Shown here one piece after another: positions 14,679 to 23,843 of a DNA stretch of 64,000 nucleotides. Position 1 is the first letter of the stretch; each line of letters opens with the position of its first letter. The notes under the pieces were generated by a model that made no database searches, was not told where the DNA came from, and saw only the letters and a program-made list of their open reading frames with translations. Position numbers and translations under genes: made by a program. This stretch comes from Agromyces mediolanus. Its GTDB lineage: Bacteria; Actinomycetota; Actinomycetes; Actinomycetales; Microbacteriaceae. The stretch spans positions 434,001 to 498,000 of the forward strand of contig NZ_JAMBNX010000001.1 of assembly GCF_023715325.1 (NCBI RefSeq), given 5' to 3'.

Positions 14679-15012
14679 GTCGCGGCGCGAGCGGGGCAGC
14701 GTGACCGCGGAGCTCGCGGTCGCGCTGCCCGCGGTCGCCGCGGTGCTCGCGCTCTGCCTCGGCGCCGTGCTGCTCGCCGCACAGCAGGTGCGCCTGAGCG
14801 ACGGCGCCGCCGATGCCGCCCGGGCCCTCGGACGGGGCGAGTCGGAGTCGACGGCTGCCGCGATCGCCGCCCGGGTGTCGGGGGCCGACGTGGCGGTCGG
14901 CTCCACGAACGACGGAACGTTCGTGTGCGCGACACTCCGCGCCTCCGCCGCCGGGCTGCTCTCCGCCATCGAACTGCGGGCGTCCTCCTGCGCGCTGGCC
15001 GGGGGACGCTGA
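14659..15012 (+). CDS. tadE: TadE-like pseudopilin
   Basis: 117 residues from ATG 14659, overlapping the DUF4244 gene. ERGSVTAELAVALPAVAAVL with the following LALCLGAVLLAAQQVRLSDG is the TadE membrane segment with the typical Glu just after the processing site. The remainder is a small extracytoplasmic domain with two Cys (FVCATLRAS, ASSCALAGG) that could pair. TadE and TadG are minor pseudopilins of the Tad pilus. The stop overlaps the next start (TGATG). Confidence 0.78.
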   Translation: MRSASAESRRERGSVTAELAVALPAVAAVLALCLGAVLLAAQQVRLSDGAADAARALGRGESESTAAAIAARVSGADVAVGSTNDGTFVCATLRASAAGLLSAIELRASSCALAGGR

Positions 15013-15560
15013 TGTCCGGCTCCGTGCTCGCGGTCGGTGTGGTCGGTGCGTGCGCAGCCACGGCGCTCGCTGCACTCCCGCTGCTCGGCGTGCACGTCGA
15101 ACGACAGCGTGCCGGGCACGCTGCGGATGCCGCTGCGCTCGCCGCGGCCGATGCCTTGAGCGGCGCGGTCCCAGGCGTGCCGTGCGAACTGGCCGCCGAA
15201 CTCGCACGCCGGAACGGGGCGACCCTCACCGCGTGCGAAGTCGAGGGGGCGACCGCGACCGTCGCCGTCGAGATCGAGCTGCCGCTCGGCTCGGTGGCGG
15301 CGCGGGCGAAAGCCGGGCCGCCATCGACCCGCCGCACCGCAGCCGGTCAGCGCGGGGCGGGCGCCGGCCCGCTATCGGCCGGCGCCCGCGCGTCCGCAGC
15401 GGCTCAGCGGAGCGGCCGGGGCTCTCGGTCCTCCAGCGCGTCGAGTTCCGCGAGCCTGCGCTCGCGGTCCCGGTCCGCGTCCACCTTCCTGGACTTCCTG
15501 GCCTCCCGCCCGTGCGGGCGGGACGGTGCGATCGGCTGGGTGGCTCGATGCATGGCGTAG
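15012..15560 (+). CDS. TadE/TadG-like protein (Rv3654c type) with extended C-terminus
   Basis: Starts at ATG 15012 with MSGSVLAVGVVGACAATALA and ALPLLGVHVERQRAGHAADA. This is the membrane segment plus RQRAxxAADxAALAAAD motif of the small helicase/secretion-neighbourhood TadE-like proteins. Family members are usually about 110-130 residues; here the frame runs to 182. Its last 50 residues are Ser/Arg-rich low-complexity sequence overlapping the 3' end of the convergent membrane-protein gene by 157 bp. The true protein may have lost an earlier stop codon. Two Cys near residues 58 and 75 may form a disulfide. Confidence 0.65.
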   Translation: MSGSVLAVGVVGACAATALAALPLLGVHVERQRAGHAADAAALAAADALSGAVPGVPCELAAELARRNGATLTACEVEGATATVAVEIELPLGSVAARAKAGPPSTRRTAAGQRGAGAGPLSAGARASAAAQRSGRGSRSSSASSSASLRSRSRSASTFLDFLASRPCGRDGAIGWVARCMA

Positions 15561-16615
15561 CCCCACGCGGCGAGCGCGAGCAGCGGACCCCACAGCCAGA
15601 AGGGGAACAGCAGCACGATCTCGAGGAACGGCAGCCCCTCGCGCCCCATGTTCTCCAAGCCGGTCAGCAGGAACTCCAGCCCGTTGGCGAAGAACAGCAC
15701 GGCGACGACGACCGCGGGGATCACGGCGAGGCCGACCGGAACGGGGCGGCCCCCGATCACCGCGAGCCACGGCGAGAAGCGCTCGCCCCACGGCAGGATG
15801 AGGCCGAGCGTGAGCACGCCGCCGGTGAGCATCGCGGCGCCGAGGAGCAGCCCCGTCGGCAGCATGGCCGGCTCTCTCGCGAACAGTTCGGCGCTCCCGC
15901 CGAACAGCGGCCAGGGAGTCAACCAGGAAGCCCGCGCGATCGTGTACGGCAGGGCGCACGCGGCCGCGAGGACGGTGATCCAGGTGCGCCGGCGCAGCAC
16001 GAAGGCGGCGAATCGCCCGTACGGCGGGCGCGCCGACCCGATGGCCCACAGCACGAGAGCGGCGGCGACGATCAGATAGGCCGCCGTCGTCCCGATGAAG
16101 GGCAACTGCTCGCCGAGCGCGACGACGAAGCGGGGCACGAACGAGCCCGCGTCGAGCAGGTGTGCGCCCGTGGCGACGATCACGACGACGACCGCAGTCA
16201 CGGCGATCCCGATCAGCGGGTGCCGCACCGTGAGCAGCACCACCGCCGAGATGACCAGGGCGACCGTCACGAAGGCGAAGACGTACCCCGCGGCCGGGAT
16301 CACTCCGCCCGGAGCGAGCAGGATCGTCCCGCAGGCCAGCACGGCTGCGGCGAGGCGGGTGCCCGCCCGTGCGCGCGTGCCCCCGTGTTCGGCGGCGTAG
16401 GCGCGCAAGCTGACGGCGATGCCCGCGACCCCGAGCAGCAGGCTGAGGATCGCGGACAGGGTGGGATCGAGCCAACGGTCGATCAGCCCCGGCGGGACCT
16501 CGACGTACCAGTCGGCGACGTCCGCGACGGACAGTCTGAGGAGTGCCAGCGCGGCGATGACCGACGACGCGGCGACGGCCAGCAATGGAAAGAGGAGTCT
16601 CGTTCGTGCGTGCAT
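15404..16615 (-). CDS. Polytopic membrane protein of unknown function
   Basis: 403 residues from ATG 16615. There are about ten hydrophobic segments spread over residues 8-355, including LLFPLLAVAASSVIAALALL, HPLIGIAVTAVVVVIVATGA and AVIPAVVVAVLFFANGLEFL. A charged cytoplasmic tail ends in RDRERRLAELDALEDREPRP. No transporter or enzyme motif is visible. It is downstream of and codirectional with the two-component genes (57-bp gap), so it could be their target or part of the same operon; this is inference from position only. Confidence 0.65.
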   Translation of the reverse strand: MHARTRLLFPLLAVAASSVIAALALLRLSVADVADWYVEVPPGLIDRWLDPTLSAILSLLLGVAGIAVSLRAYAAEHGGTRARAGTRLAAAVLACGTILLAPGGVIPAAGYVFAFVTVALVISAVVLLTVRHPLIGIAVTAVVVVIVATGAHLLDAGSFVPRFVVALGEQLPFIGTTAAYLIVAAALVLWAIGSARPPYGRFAAFVLRRRTWITVLAAACALPYTIARASWLTPWPLFGGSAELFAREPAMLPTGLLLGAAMLTGGVLTLGLILPWGERFSPWLAVIGGRPVPVGLAVIPAVVVAVLFFANGLEFLLTGLENMGREGLPFLEIVLLFPFWLWGPLLALAAWGYAMHRATQPIAPSRPHGREARKSRKVDADRDRERRLAELDALEDREPRPLR

Positions 16616-16672
16616 GCGCTCACGCTAGGAATCAGCGAACGGGCGCCGCATCGCCCGGCCGGGCGGACCGCC

Positions 16673-17356
16673 TCACCCGCGCGGGTGATCCTCGCGCTCG
16701 CCCGCTCGGAGCACGCCGTGCTCGTAGGCCCAGATCACCACATGGATCCGGTCGGGCAGGCCGAGCTTCGCCAGCACCGCCTTGACATGCGTCTTGACGG
16801 TGTTCGGCGAGAGGTAGAGCCGGCGGGCGATCTCGTCGTTGGAGACCCCGGTCGCGAGCAGACGGACGACCTCCTGTTCTCGCGGGCTCAGCGTGAGCAT
16901 CGTCGCGGAGCCGGACGCGGCCCGAGGGGCGGGCCCGCGGCGGACGAAGTCGATGAGGGCCTCGACCGCGCGATCGCCGAGCACGGGCTCTCCAGCCGCA
17001 ACCGCCGCGACCGCGTTCGCGAGCTCGTCCGGCGCGGCGTCTTTCGTCAGGAAGCCGCTGGCTCCGGAGCGAATGGCCCCGAGCACGTACTCGTCGAGGT
17101 CGAACGTGGTCAGCACCAGCACGCGGACGGCCGGTCGGAGGCGCAGCACCTCGGCGGTCGCACCGATGCCGTCGGTGCCCGGCATGCGCACGTCCATGAG
17201 GACGACGTCGACCGCGTGATCCCGCACGAACGCGATGGCCTCGTCGCCGGAGCGCACCGAACCGACCACCTCGATCCGTTCGTCCCGACCGAGCATGAGT
17301 GCGAGCGGCTCTCGCAGCAGGTCCTGGTCGTCGGCCAACAGGAGCCGCACGGTCAT
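16673..17356 (-). CDS. NarL/LuxR-family response regulator
   Basis: 227 residues. The receiver domain (1-120) has acidic Asp9/Asp10, phosphoacceptor Asp55 in VVLMDVRMPG, Thr in VLVLTTFDLDEYV and Lys in GFLTKDAAPDEL. The C-terminal LuxR helix-turn-helix (about 150-215) contains LSPREQEVVRLLATGVSNDE and IARRLYLSPNTVKTHVKAVL. It overlaps the 3' end of the sensor-kinase gene by 4 bp, so the pair is coexpressed. Targets are unknown; the membrane protein downstream is the nearest candidate. Confidence 0.92.
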   Translation of the reverse strand: MTVRLLLADDQDLLREPLALMLGRDERIEVVGSVRSGDEAIAFVRDHAVDVVLMDVRMPGTDGIGATAEVLRLRPAVRVLVLTTFDLDEYVLGAIRSGASGFLTKDAAPDELANAVAAVAAGEPVLGDRAVEALIDFVRRGPAPRAASGSATMLTLSPREQEVVRLLATGVSNDEIARRLYLSPNTVKTHVKAVLAKLGLPDRIHVVIWAYEHGVLRAGEREDHPRG

Positions 17357-18585
17357 CGCGCCGTCCTCTCCGCCGGGCTGGTCGAGTTCGAGCCCGCCTC
17401 ATGGTCGCACGGCAGCACCGCGCGCACCGCCCACCCGGCCCGTCCGCCCTCGCGCCCTTCCTCTTCGTGCCCCTCCGGCCCCGCCGAGAACCGGCCTCCG
17501 GCCCAGCGCACCCGCTCGGCGAGACCGAGGAGCCCGGTCCCCGTGCCGAGTCCGTGGTCACGCCGCCCGGCACCTCCGTCGTCGCGCACGGCGGCGTCGA
17601 GCTCCCGCGGCAACCAGTGCAGCGCGACCGTCACGCGCAGGGGCGGGACGGTGTGCCGGATCGCGTTCGTCAGGGCCTCCCGCACGACGTGGTGCAGGGC
17701 GAGCATCGCAGCCGGAGCCAGACGCCCGGGGTCGCCGCGTTCGTCGAGGACCACGTCGAGCTGCGGGGTCCGCGCGTCCGCGATCAGCGCCCGCACCGCG
17801 TCCAGGTCCGGCGCGGGGGAGAGCGGGGCGGCGTCGGTGACGATCCCGTGCATGCCGCGCAGCGCGTCGCGCCCGGTCCGCATCACGACCTCGAGCGCTC
17901 GGGTGCTGGTCCGCGGATCCTCCGTCAGGAATGCCCGGGCGACCTCGGCCTGGGCGACCATGACGGTTACCGCGTGGGCGACGACATCGTGGAGGTCGCG
18001 GCTGATGCGGCCCCGCTCCGCGATGACGGCTCGGTCGGCTTGCATCCTGGCGGCGTCCGCGACCCGGATCCTGCGAGACCGCTCCAGCGCTCCGAACGCC
18101 CACGCGGCGGCATTGACCGCGGCGAGCCCGACGAAGGAGCCGAACCGGAGCGTGGCATCGGGGAGGCCGGTGGCGAGCAGCGCGACGATGCCGGAACCGG
18201 CGACGCCCACGGCCAGCGCGACGACGCTGGTGCGCAGTCCGCATTGCACCGTGACCTGCACCAGGCACAGCAGGAACGCGATCGAGGAGGGCGAGAGCGT
18301 CGCTGAGACGGGGCCGCTCTGGGGGAGCAGGGCGAGGGCGAGCATCACGATGCTCGCGCCGACGAACGCCGCACGGGGATACCGGAGCGCCGCGAACGAC
18401 GTGGCGTGCAGCACCGCGAAGAGACCGATGGCGAGCCACTGGACGACCGGCGGCCCGGCGGCATCGAGCACGGAGACGACGGTGGCGGGGAACAGGACGA
18501 TCGTGAGCGCGGCCGTCGTGATGACCTCGGGCCGCAGCCAGAAGCGCGCGAGCGCGCGTCCCGGCCCCGATTCCCGTGCTCTCAC
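17353..18585 (-). CDS. Sensor histidine kinase (HisKA_3 family)
   Basis: 410 residues from GTG 18585. Five or six membrane segments occupy about residues 20-165. The dimerisation/phosphoacceptor box ERGRISRDLHDVVAHAVTVM has His199. The HATPase domain shows the N box HHVVREALTNAIRHT, the DDGGAGR G1 box and GTGTGLLGLAERVRWAGG. This is the usual architecture of actinobacterial kinases paired with NarL regulators. There is no extracytoplasmic sensor domain of any size, so the signal is probably sensed in or near the membrane. Confidence 0.9.
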   Translation of the reverse strand: MRARESGPGRALARFWLRPEVITTAALTIVLFPATVVSVLDAAGPPVVQWLAIGLFAVLHATSFAALRYPRAAFVGASIVMLALALLPQSGPVSATLSPSSIAFLLCLVQVTVQCGLRTSVVALAVGVAGSGIVALLATGLPDATLRFGSFVGLAAVNAAAWAFGALERSRRIRVADAARMQADRAVIAERGRISRDLHDVVAHAVTVMVAQAEVARAFLTEDPRTSTRALEVVMRTGRDALRGMHGIVTDAAPLSPAPDLDAVRALIADARTPQLDVVLDERGDPGRLAPAAMLALHHVVREALTNAIRHTVPPLRVTVALHWLPRELDAAVRDDGGAGRRDHGLGTGTGLLGLAERVRWAGGRFSAGPEGHEEEGREGGRAGWAVRAVLPCDHEAGSNSTSPAERTAR

Positions 18586-18660
18586 GCCCCCATGCTCTCA
18601 TCCGCCCGCGCTTGTCGGTATCGCACCGGTGGGCGACGCGGTCGCCGCTTCGGCCCGGGA

Positions 18661-18709
18661 CCCGCCGCTGGGCGCGGGATCACGGAACCCGCCGCTCGGC
18701 GCGGGATCA
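18661..18709. repeat. Two-copy tandem repeat, 27-bp period
   Basis: CCCGCCGCTGGGCGCGGGAT plus CA at 18661-18682 is repeated with one mismatch at 18688-18709 (27-bp period). The second copy includes the stop codon of the small gene that ends at 18707. Each unit can form a small GC hairpin (CCCGC...GCGGG). It may act as a terminator for that gene. Confidence 0.6.
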
Positions 18710-18943
18710 GTCGAAGACGGTCTCGATGAATCGGTAGTCGACCGCGGTCGGACGGGCATCGCCCGGTCCATCGAACTCGAGGCCGGCGCCGCGCGCGTAG
18801 ACATAGCGCTTGCCGGCGTCGGCGTTCAATTCGATGCGCGGCCGGGGGTCGCCACTGTCGAGGAACGCGGTCGCGACGGTCTTGCCTTCGAGCGGCCCGT
18901 CGATCAGCTTGGCGGTGTACGAGCCCGAGGATGACGTGTCCAT
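18707..18943 (-). CDS. Small conserved-looking protein of unknown function
   Basis: 78 residues from ATG 18943, with GGCGGAGGAG upstream. The sequence MDTSSSGSYTAKLIDGPLEG, KTVATAFLDSGDPRPRIELN and VDYRFIETVFD looks like a small all-beta domain. There is no signal peptide, membrane segment or known motif. It is divergent from topA (180-bp shared upstream region). Confidence 0.6.
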   Translation of the reverse strand: MDTSSSGSYTAKLIDGPLEGKTVATAFLDSGDPRPRIELNADAGKRYVYARGAGLEFDGPGDARPTAVDYRFIETVFD

Positions 18944-19123
18944 GCGGTCATTCTCCTCCGCCCATGTCGAACCGCAAGGGGTGGATACGCCACCGTGGCG
19001 GGGGCGCACTCCCGGCCAGGGTGTGTATCGTGTGGCTGTCGGCGCTCGGCGTCGACGGACAGCACACCGCTCGGGGGCGCGGCGTTCCGCTGCACTCTCG
19101 TCTCGAAGCAATAGAGGAGTCTG

Positions 19124-21931
19124 GTGTCAGGCAAGAAGTTGGTGATCGTCGAGTCGCCGACCAAGATGAAGTCCATCGCCGCGTACCTCGGCGACGGCTA
19201 CGAGGTGCTGTCGTCCGTCGGGCACATCCGCGACCTGGTCGAGCCGAAGAACCTCCCGCCGGAGCTCAAGAAGGGTCCGCTCGGCAAGTTCTCGGTCGAC
19301 GTCGACAACGGCTTCGAGCCGTACTACGTCGTCTCCGATGCCAAGAAGAAGACCGTCGCCGACCTCAAGCGGGCGTTGAAGGGGGCGGACGAGCTCCTGC
19401 TCGCCACCGATGAAGACCGCGAGGGCGAGGCCATCGCCTGGCACCTGCTGCAGGAGCTGAAGCCCAAGGTGCCCGTGCGCCGCATGGTCTTCCACGAGAT
19501 CACGAAGGACGCGATCCTCGCGGCGAAGGACAACACCCGCGAGCTCGACACCTCGCTCGTCGACGCACAGGAGACGCGCCGCATCCTCGACCGGCTCTAC
19601 GGCTACGAGGTCTCGCCGGTGCTCTGGCGCAAGGTGGGCCCGGGGCTGTCGGCCGGCCGCGTGCAGTCGGCGGCGACCCGCCTCGTAGTCGACCGTGAGC
19701 GGGAGCGCCTCGCGTTCGTCGCCGCGGGGTACTGGGATCTCGTCGGCACCTTCGCGACCGATGCCCCGGGCAGCGCGTTCGCGGCGAAACTCGTTCGCGT
19801 GGGCGGCAAGCGCATCGCCACCGGTCGCGACTTCAACGACGACGGCAAGCTGACGTCCTCCGCGGTGGTGCTGGACGAGCCGACCGCGACGGCGCTCGCC
19901 GCGGCCCTCCGCGACGACACCGTCGCCCGCCGGGTCGCCAAGGTCGAGTCAAAGCCGTACTCGCGCCGCCCGGCCGCGCCGTTCACGACCTCCACCCTCC
20001 AGCAGGAGGCGGCCCGCAAGCTCCGCCTCTCCGCGAAGGACACCATGCGCGTGGCGCAGTCGCTCTATGAGAACGGCTACATCACCTATATGCGCACCGA
20101 CTCGAACTCGCTGTCGCAGCAGGCGATCGCGGCCGCCCGGGCGCAGGCGACGAAGCTCTACGGCGCCGAATCGCTGCCCGACAAGCCCCGCGTGTACGCC
20201 GGCAAGTCGAAGAACGCCCAGGAGGCGCACGAGGCGATCCGCCCGTCCGGCGAGGTCTTCCGCACGCCGTCGTCGCTCCAGGGCTCGCTGCGTGGACGCG
20301 AGTTCGACCTCTACGACCTCATCTGGAAGCGCACCGTCGCCTCTCAGATGGGCGACGCCAAGGGGCACACCGCCACCGTCACGATCGAGGTCGGGCCGAC
20401 CGCGGCATCCGCGGCGGCTCCGGCCCAGCCGACCGCGCCGATCGGCGGCACGACCGCGGAGTTCACCGCGAGCGGCACCGTGATCACCTTCCGCGGCTTC
20501 CTGGCCGCCTATGAAGAGGGACGCGACGAGGAGCGCAACGCCGACGACTCCGGCGACGCCAAGCTGCCGCAGCTCGCCGAGGGGCAGGGCGTCGAGCTCA
20601 CCGAGCTCGAGGCCAAGGGCCACGAGACGAGCCCGCCGCCGAGGTACACGGAGGCGAGCCTCACGAAGCGCCTCGAGGAGCTCGGCATCGGCCGTCCCTC
20701 GACCTTCGTATCGATCATCTCGACGATCCTCGACCGCGGCTACGTGACCCAGCGGGGCCAGGCGCTCGTTCCGAGTTGGACCGCCTTCTCCGTGGTGCGG
20801 CTCCTCGAAGAGCACTTCGGCGATCTCGTCCAGTACGACTTCACCGCCGAGATGGAGGACGATCTCGACCGCATCGCCGCGGGCGAGGCCGACCGGGTCG
20901 ACTGGCTGAACGAGTTCTACTTCGGCAGCGAGCGGCACCGCGGTCTCCGCCAGGTCGTCGACAACCTCGGTGAGATCGATGCGCGCGAGATCAACTCGAT
21001 GGCGATCGCCCCCGACGTGACGCTCCGCATCGGCAAGTACGGCCCGTACCTCGAGGTCGTCGAGGAGGGTGCGGCGCCCGACGCGACCCCGCGGCGCGTG
21101 AACCTGCCGCCGGAGCTCGCGCCCGACGAGCTCACGGTCGAGAAGGCCCGCGAACTCATCGAGGCGCCGGTGCAGAGCGACCGCGTGCTCGGTCAGAACC
21201 CCGCGAACGGCAAGCAGATCGTCGTGAAGGACGGCCGGTTCGGCCCCTACGTCACCGAGCTCGAGCCGGAGCCCGAGGCTGCGGACGCGACCGTCGACCC
21301 GGCGACCGGCGAGGTCGTCGAGGCGAAGCCGAAGCGCGGCGCGAAGAAGGCGGCGGCCGCGAAGCCGCGCACCGCCTCGCTCTTCAAGTCGATGGACCCG
21401 GCTGAGGTCGACCTCGACACGGCGATCCGCCTGCTCGAGCTGCCCCGCGTCGTCGGGCTCGATCCCGAGTCGGGCGAGGAGATCACCGCGCAGAACGGGC
21501 GCTACGGCCCTTACTTGAAGAAGGGCGCCGAAACGCGCACCCTGCCGAGCGAGGACGCGATCTTCGATCTCGATCTCGCGGGAGCCCTCGAACTCCTCGC
21601 GCAGCCGAAGTACGGCGCCCGGCGGGCGTCGAGCGCGCTGAAGGAGTTCGACGCCGATCCCGTGAGCGGCAAGCCGATCAGGGTGAAGGACGGCCGCTTC
21701 GGGCCGTACGTCACCGACGGCGAGACGAACGCGACGATCCCGCGGGCCGAGTCGGTCGAGGACATCACCTTCGAGCGGGCGGTCGAGCTGCTGCAGCTGA
21801 AGCGCGAGAAGGGGCCGGCCAAGCCGAAGGCGAAGCGGGCGACGACCACGAAGACGACGACGAAGAAGGCGGCGCCGAAGAAGCCCGCGGCGGCCAAGAA
21901 GACCGGCACCTCGAAGAAGAGCCAGGCGTGA
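19124..21931 (+). CDS. topA: DNA topoisomerase I (type IA)
   Basis: Relaxes negatively supercoiled DNA. 935 residues from GTG 19124 with AGAGGAG upstream. The TOPRIM domain carries ATDEDREGEAIAWHL near residue 95. The catalytic Tyr322 is in GYITYMRTDSNSLS. HEAIRPSGEVFR and ELGIGRPSTFVSIISTILDR follow. Instead of zinc fingers, the C-terminal part has repeated actinobacterial topo_C modules (DGRFGPYVTELEP, NGRYGPYLKKG, DGRFGPYVTDG). It ends in a Lys/Ala/Thr-rich tail (residues about 890-935) typical of actinobacterial TopA and important for processivity there. It overlaps tmk by 4 bp. Confidence 0.97.
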   Translation: MSGKKLVIVESPTKMKSIAAYLGDGYEVLSSVGHIRDLVEPKNLPPELKKGPLGKFSVDVDNGFEPYYVVSDAKKKTVADLKRALKGADELLLATDEDREGEAIAWHLLQELKPKVPVRRMVFHEITKDAILAAKDNTRELDTSLVDAQETRRILDRLYGYEVSPVLWRKVGPGLSAGRVQSAATRLVVDRERERLAFVAAGYWDLVGTFATDAPGSAFAAKLVRVGGKRIATGRDFNDDGKLTSSAVVLDEPTATALAAALRDDTVARRVAKVESKPYSRRPAAPFTTSTLQQEAARKLRLSAKDTMRVAQSLYENGYITYMRTDSNSLSQQAIAAARAQATKLYGAESLPDKPRVYAGKSKNAQEAHEAIRPSGEVFRTPSSLQGSLRGREFDLYDLIWKRTVASQMGDAKGHTATVTIEVGPTAASAAAPAQPTAPIGGTTAEFTASGTVITFRGFLAAYEEGRDEERNADDSGDAKLPQLAEGQGVELTELEAKGHETSPPPRYTEASLTKRLEELGIGRPSTFVSIISTILDRGYVTQRGQALVPSWTAFSVVRLLEEHFGDLVQYDFTAEMEDDLDRIAAGEADRVDWLNEFYFGSERHRGLRQVVDNLGEIDAREINSMAIAPDVTLRIGKYGPYLEVVEEGAAPDATPRRVNLPPELAPDELTVEKARELIEAPVQSDRVLGQNPANGKQIVVKDGRFGPYVTELEPEPEAADATVDPATGEVVEAKPKRGAKKAAAAKPRTASLFKSMDPAEVDLDTAIRLLELPRVVGLDPESGEEITAQNGRYGPYLKKGAETRTLPSEDAIFDLDLAGALELLAQPKYGARRASSALKEFDADPVSGKPIRVKDGRFGPYVTDGETNATIPRAESVEDITFERAVELLQLKREKGPAKPKAKRATTTKTTTKKAAPKKPAAAKKTGTSKKSQA

Positions 21932-22548
21932 CCCGGGGCCTGTTCATCACCCTCGAGGGCGGCGACGGCTCAGGCAAGACCACCCAGGCCGAGCTGCTCC
22001 GGGAGTGGCTCGGCGGCCTCGGTCGCGAGGTCGTCCGCACCCGCGAGCCCGGTGGCACCGAGGTCGGCGTGGAGGTGCGGGAGATCGTGCTGCACCACCG
22101 CGGCGACATCTCTCCCCGCGCCGAAGCCCTGCTGTACGCGGCCGACCGCGCGCACCATGTCGCGACGCTCGTGCGCCCGGCGCTCGAACGCGGCGCCGTG
22201 GTGCTGCAGGACCGGTACATCGACTCCTCCGTCGCCTACCAGGGCGCCGGCCGCGTGCTGGACAGTCGTGAGGTGCGGGCCCTCTCGGAGTGGGCCACCG
22301 AGGAGCTCGCCCCCGACCTCACCGTGCTCCTCGACCTCGACCCCGAGGCCGCCCGCGGTCGCCTCGACGCCTCGCGCACGCGCTACGACCGGCTCGAGGC
22401 CGAGGCATCCGAGTTCCACCGCCGCGTGCGAGAGGCCTACCTCGCGATCGCGGCGGCCGAGCCAGAGCGGGTCGTCGTCGTCGACGCCGCGCAGCCCGCC
22501 GAGCAGATCGCCGCCGAACTGCGCGCGCGGATCGAGCCGTTGCTCTAG
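21928..22548 (+). CDS. tmk: Thymidylate kinase
   Basis: Phosphorylates dTMP to dTDP. 206 residues from GTG 21928, overlapping the topA stop. P-loop FITLEGGDGSGKTTQAELL, the substrate-binding REPGGTEVGVEVREIVLHHR, and DRYIDSSVAYQGAGR are all present. Length is normal. The order topA-tmk-holB is a conserved actinobacterial arrangement. Confidence 0.96.
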   Translation: MTRGLFITLEGGDGSGKTTQAELLREWLGGLGREVVRTREPGGTEVGVEVREIVLHHRGDISPRAEALLYAADRAHHVATLVRPALERGAVVLQDRYIDSSVAYQGAGRVLDSREVRALSEWATEELAPDLTVLLDLDPEAARGRLDASRTRYDRLEAEASEFHRRVREAYLAIAAAEPERVVVVDAAQPAEQIAAELRARIEPLL

Positions 22549-22610
22549 ATGACGCGGGCGGGGGAGCGGATGCCTCGAGCCGCGTCGGCGGCGGAGGGTA
22601 GCGTGGCAGG

Positions 22611-23843
22611 GTGAGCGTGTGGAGCGAACTGACGGGGCAGGATGCCGCGATCGCCGTCTTCCGCGCCGCCGCTTCGGCTTCGATGAGCCGCGTCGGCGCC
22701 ATCCCTGAGCGCGGCTCCGCGCCTGTCGAGGGGCCTGAGGCGGCCTCCGCGCCCGACGCGCGCAGCATGACGCACTCCTGGCTCATCACGGGCCCGCCGG
22801 GGTCCGGCCGGTCGAACCTCGCCTACGCCTTCGCGACGGCGCTCATCGCGGGCGACCCCGACGGCGACGAGCGCACCCGCATCCAGGTCGAGGCGCGGAG
22901 CCACCCCGATCTGCACGTGCTCACGACCGAGGGCGTCATCATCAAGGTCGCCGACGTCCGCGACATCGTGAAGCGCTCGCACTACGCACCCTCCGTGGGC
23001 CGGCACCGCGTGATCGTCGTCGAAGACGCCGATCGCATGACCGAGCAGACCTCGAACGTCCTCCTCAAAGAACTGGAGGAGCCGCCGGAGCGCACCGTGT
23101 GGATCCTCTGCGCGCCGAGCGAAGCCGACCTCATCCCGACCATCCGTTCGCGCGTGCGCTCCGTGCGTCTGCAGGTGCCGAGCATCGCCGATGTCGCCGA
23201 GCTGCTCGTGCGCCGCGACGGCGTCGACCCGGGCCTCGCGGAGCGCGCCGCTCGCGAGGCGCAGAGCCACATCGGCATGGCGCACCGGCTCGCCACCAAC
23301 GAAGAGGCGCGCAGCCGCCGGGCCGAGACGCTTCGGCTCGCCCTCGGCGTCCGCTCCGCCGCGACCGCGGTGATGACGGCGTCACGGCTCCTCGAGATCG
23401 CCGGTGACGACGCGAAGGCCATCACCGAGCTGCGCGATCAGGAGGAGCGCGAGCACGCGCTGCGCTCCCTGGGGTTGTCTCCGGGCCAGGCGATCCCGCC
23501 CGCGCTCCGATCCCAGATCAAGGCGCTCGAAGATGATCAGAAGCGGCGGGCGACGCGAAGCCTGCGCGACGGCATCGACCGCATCCTCGTCGATCTCGCC
23601 TCGCTCTACCGCGATGTGCTGCTGCTGCAGCTCGAGGCCCAGGTGCCGCTCGTGAACCGCGAGATCGAGGCGGAGCTGCGCGCGGCCGCCGCGGCGGCGA
23701 CGCCGGCGCGCACGCTCGCGACACTCGACGCCATCCAGCTCGCGCGCATCCGCATCGAGGGCAACGTCGCACCGGCGCTCGCGCTCGAGGCGATGCTCGT
23801 GAGCGCCATCAGACGACCGGGAACCGAACGGGGGGCCGCATGA
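22611..23843 (+). CDS. holB: DNA polymerase III subunit delta'
   Basis: Clamp-loader subunit, 410 residues from GTG 22611. The AAA+ module has the P-loop variant ITGPPGSGRSNLAYAFATAL, with Arg-Ser instead of Lys-Thr/Ser, as in other delta' subunits that do not hydrolyse ATP. The sensor/DExx region is HRVIVVEDADRMTEQTSNVL, followed by LLKELEEPPERTVWILCAPS and the SRC-like IRSRVRSVRL. The C-terminal collar domain covers about residues 240-400. A 62-bp gap separates it from tmk; its stop overlaps the hydrolase start. Confidence 0.93.
   Translation: MSVWSELTGQDAAIAVFRAAASASMSRVGAIPERGSAPVEGPEAASAPDARSMTHSWLITGPPGSGRSNLAYAFATALIAGDPDGDERTRIQVEARSHPDLHVLTTEGVIIKVADVRDIVKRSHYAPSVGRHRVIVVEDADRMTEQTSNVLLKELEEPPERTVWILCAPSEADLIPTIRSRVRSVRLQVPSIADVAELLVRRDGVDPGLAERAAREAQSHIGMAHRLATNEEARSRRAETLRLALGVRSAATAVMTASRLLEIAGDDAKAITELRDQEEREHALRSLGLSPGQAIPPALRSQIKALEDDQKRRATRSLRDGIDRILVDLASLYRDVLLLQLEAQVPLVNREIEAELRAAAAAATPARTLATLDAIQLARIRIEGNVAPALALEAMLVSAIRRPGTERGAA

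Noticed and set aside
14813..18934. A 1373-codon rightward open frame across the Tad end, membrane protein and two-component genes
   Set aside because: Translation is Arg/Pro/Gly/Asp-rich without domains, and it runs antisense to a clear response regulator and histidine kinase.
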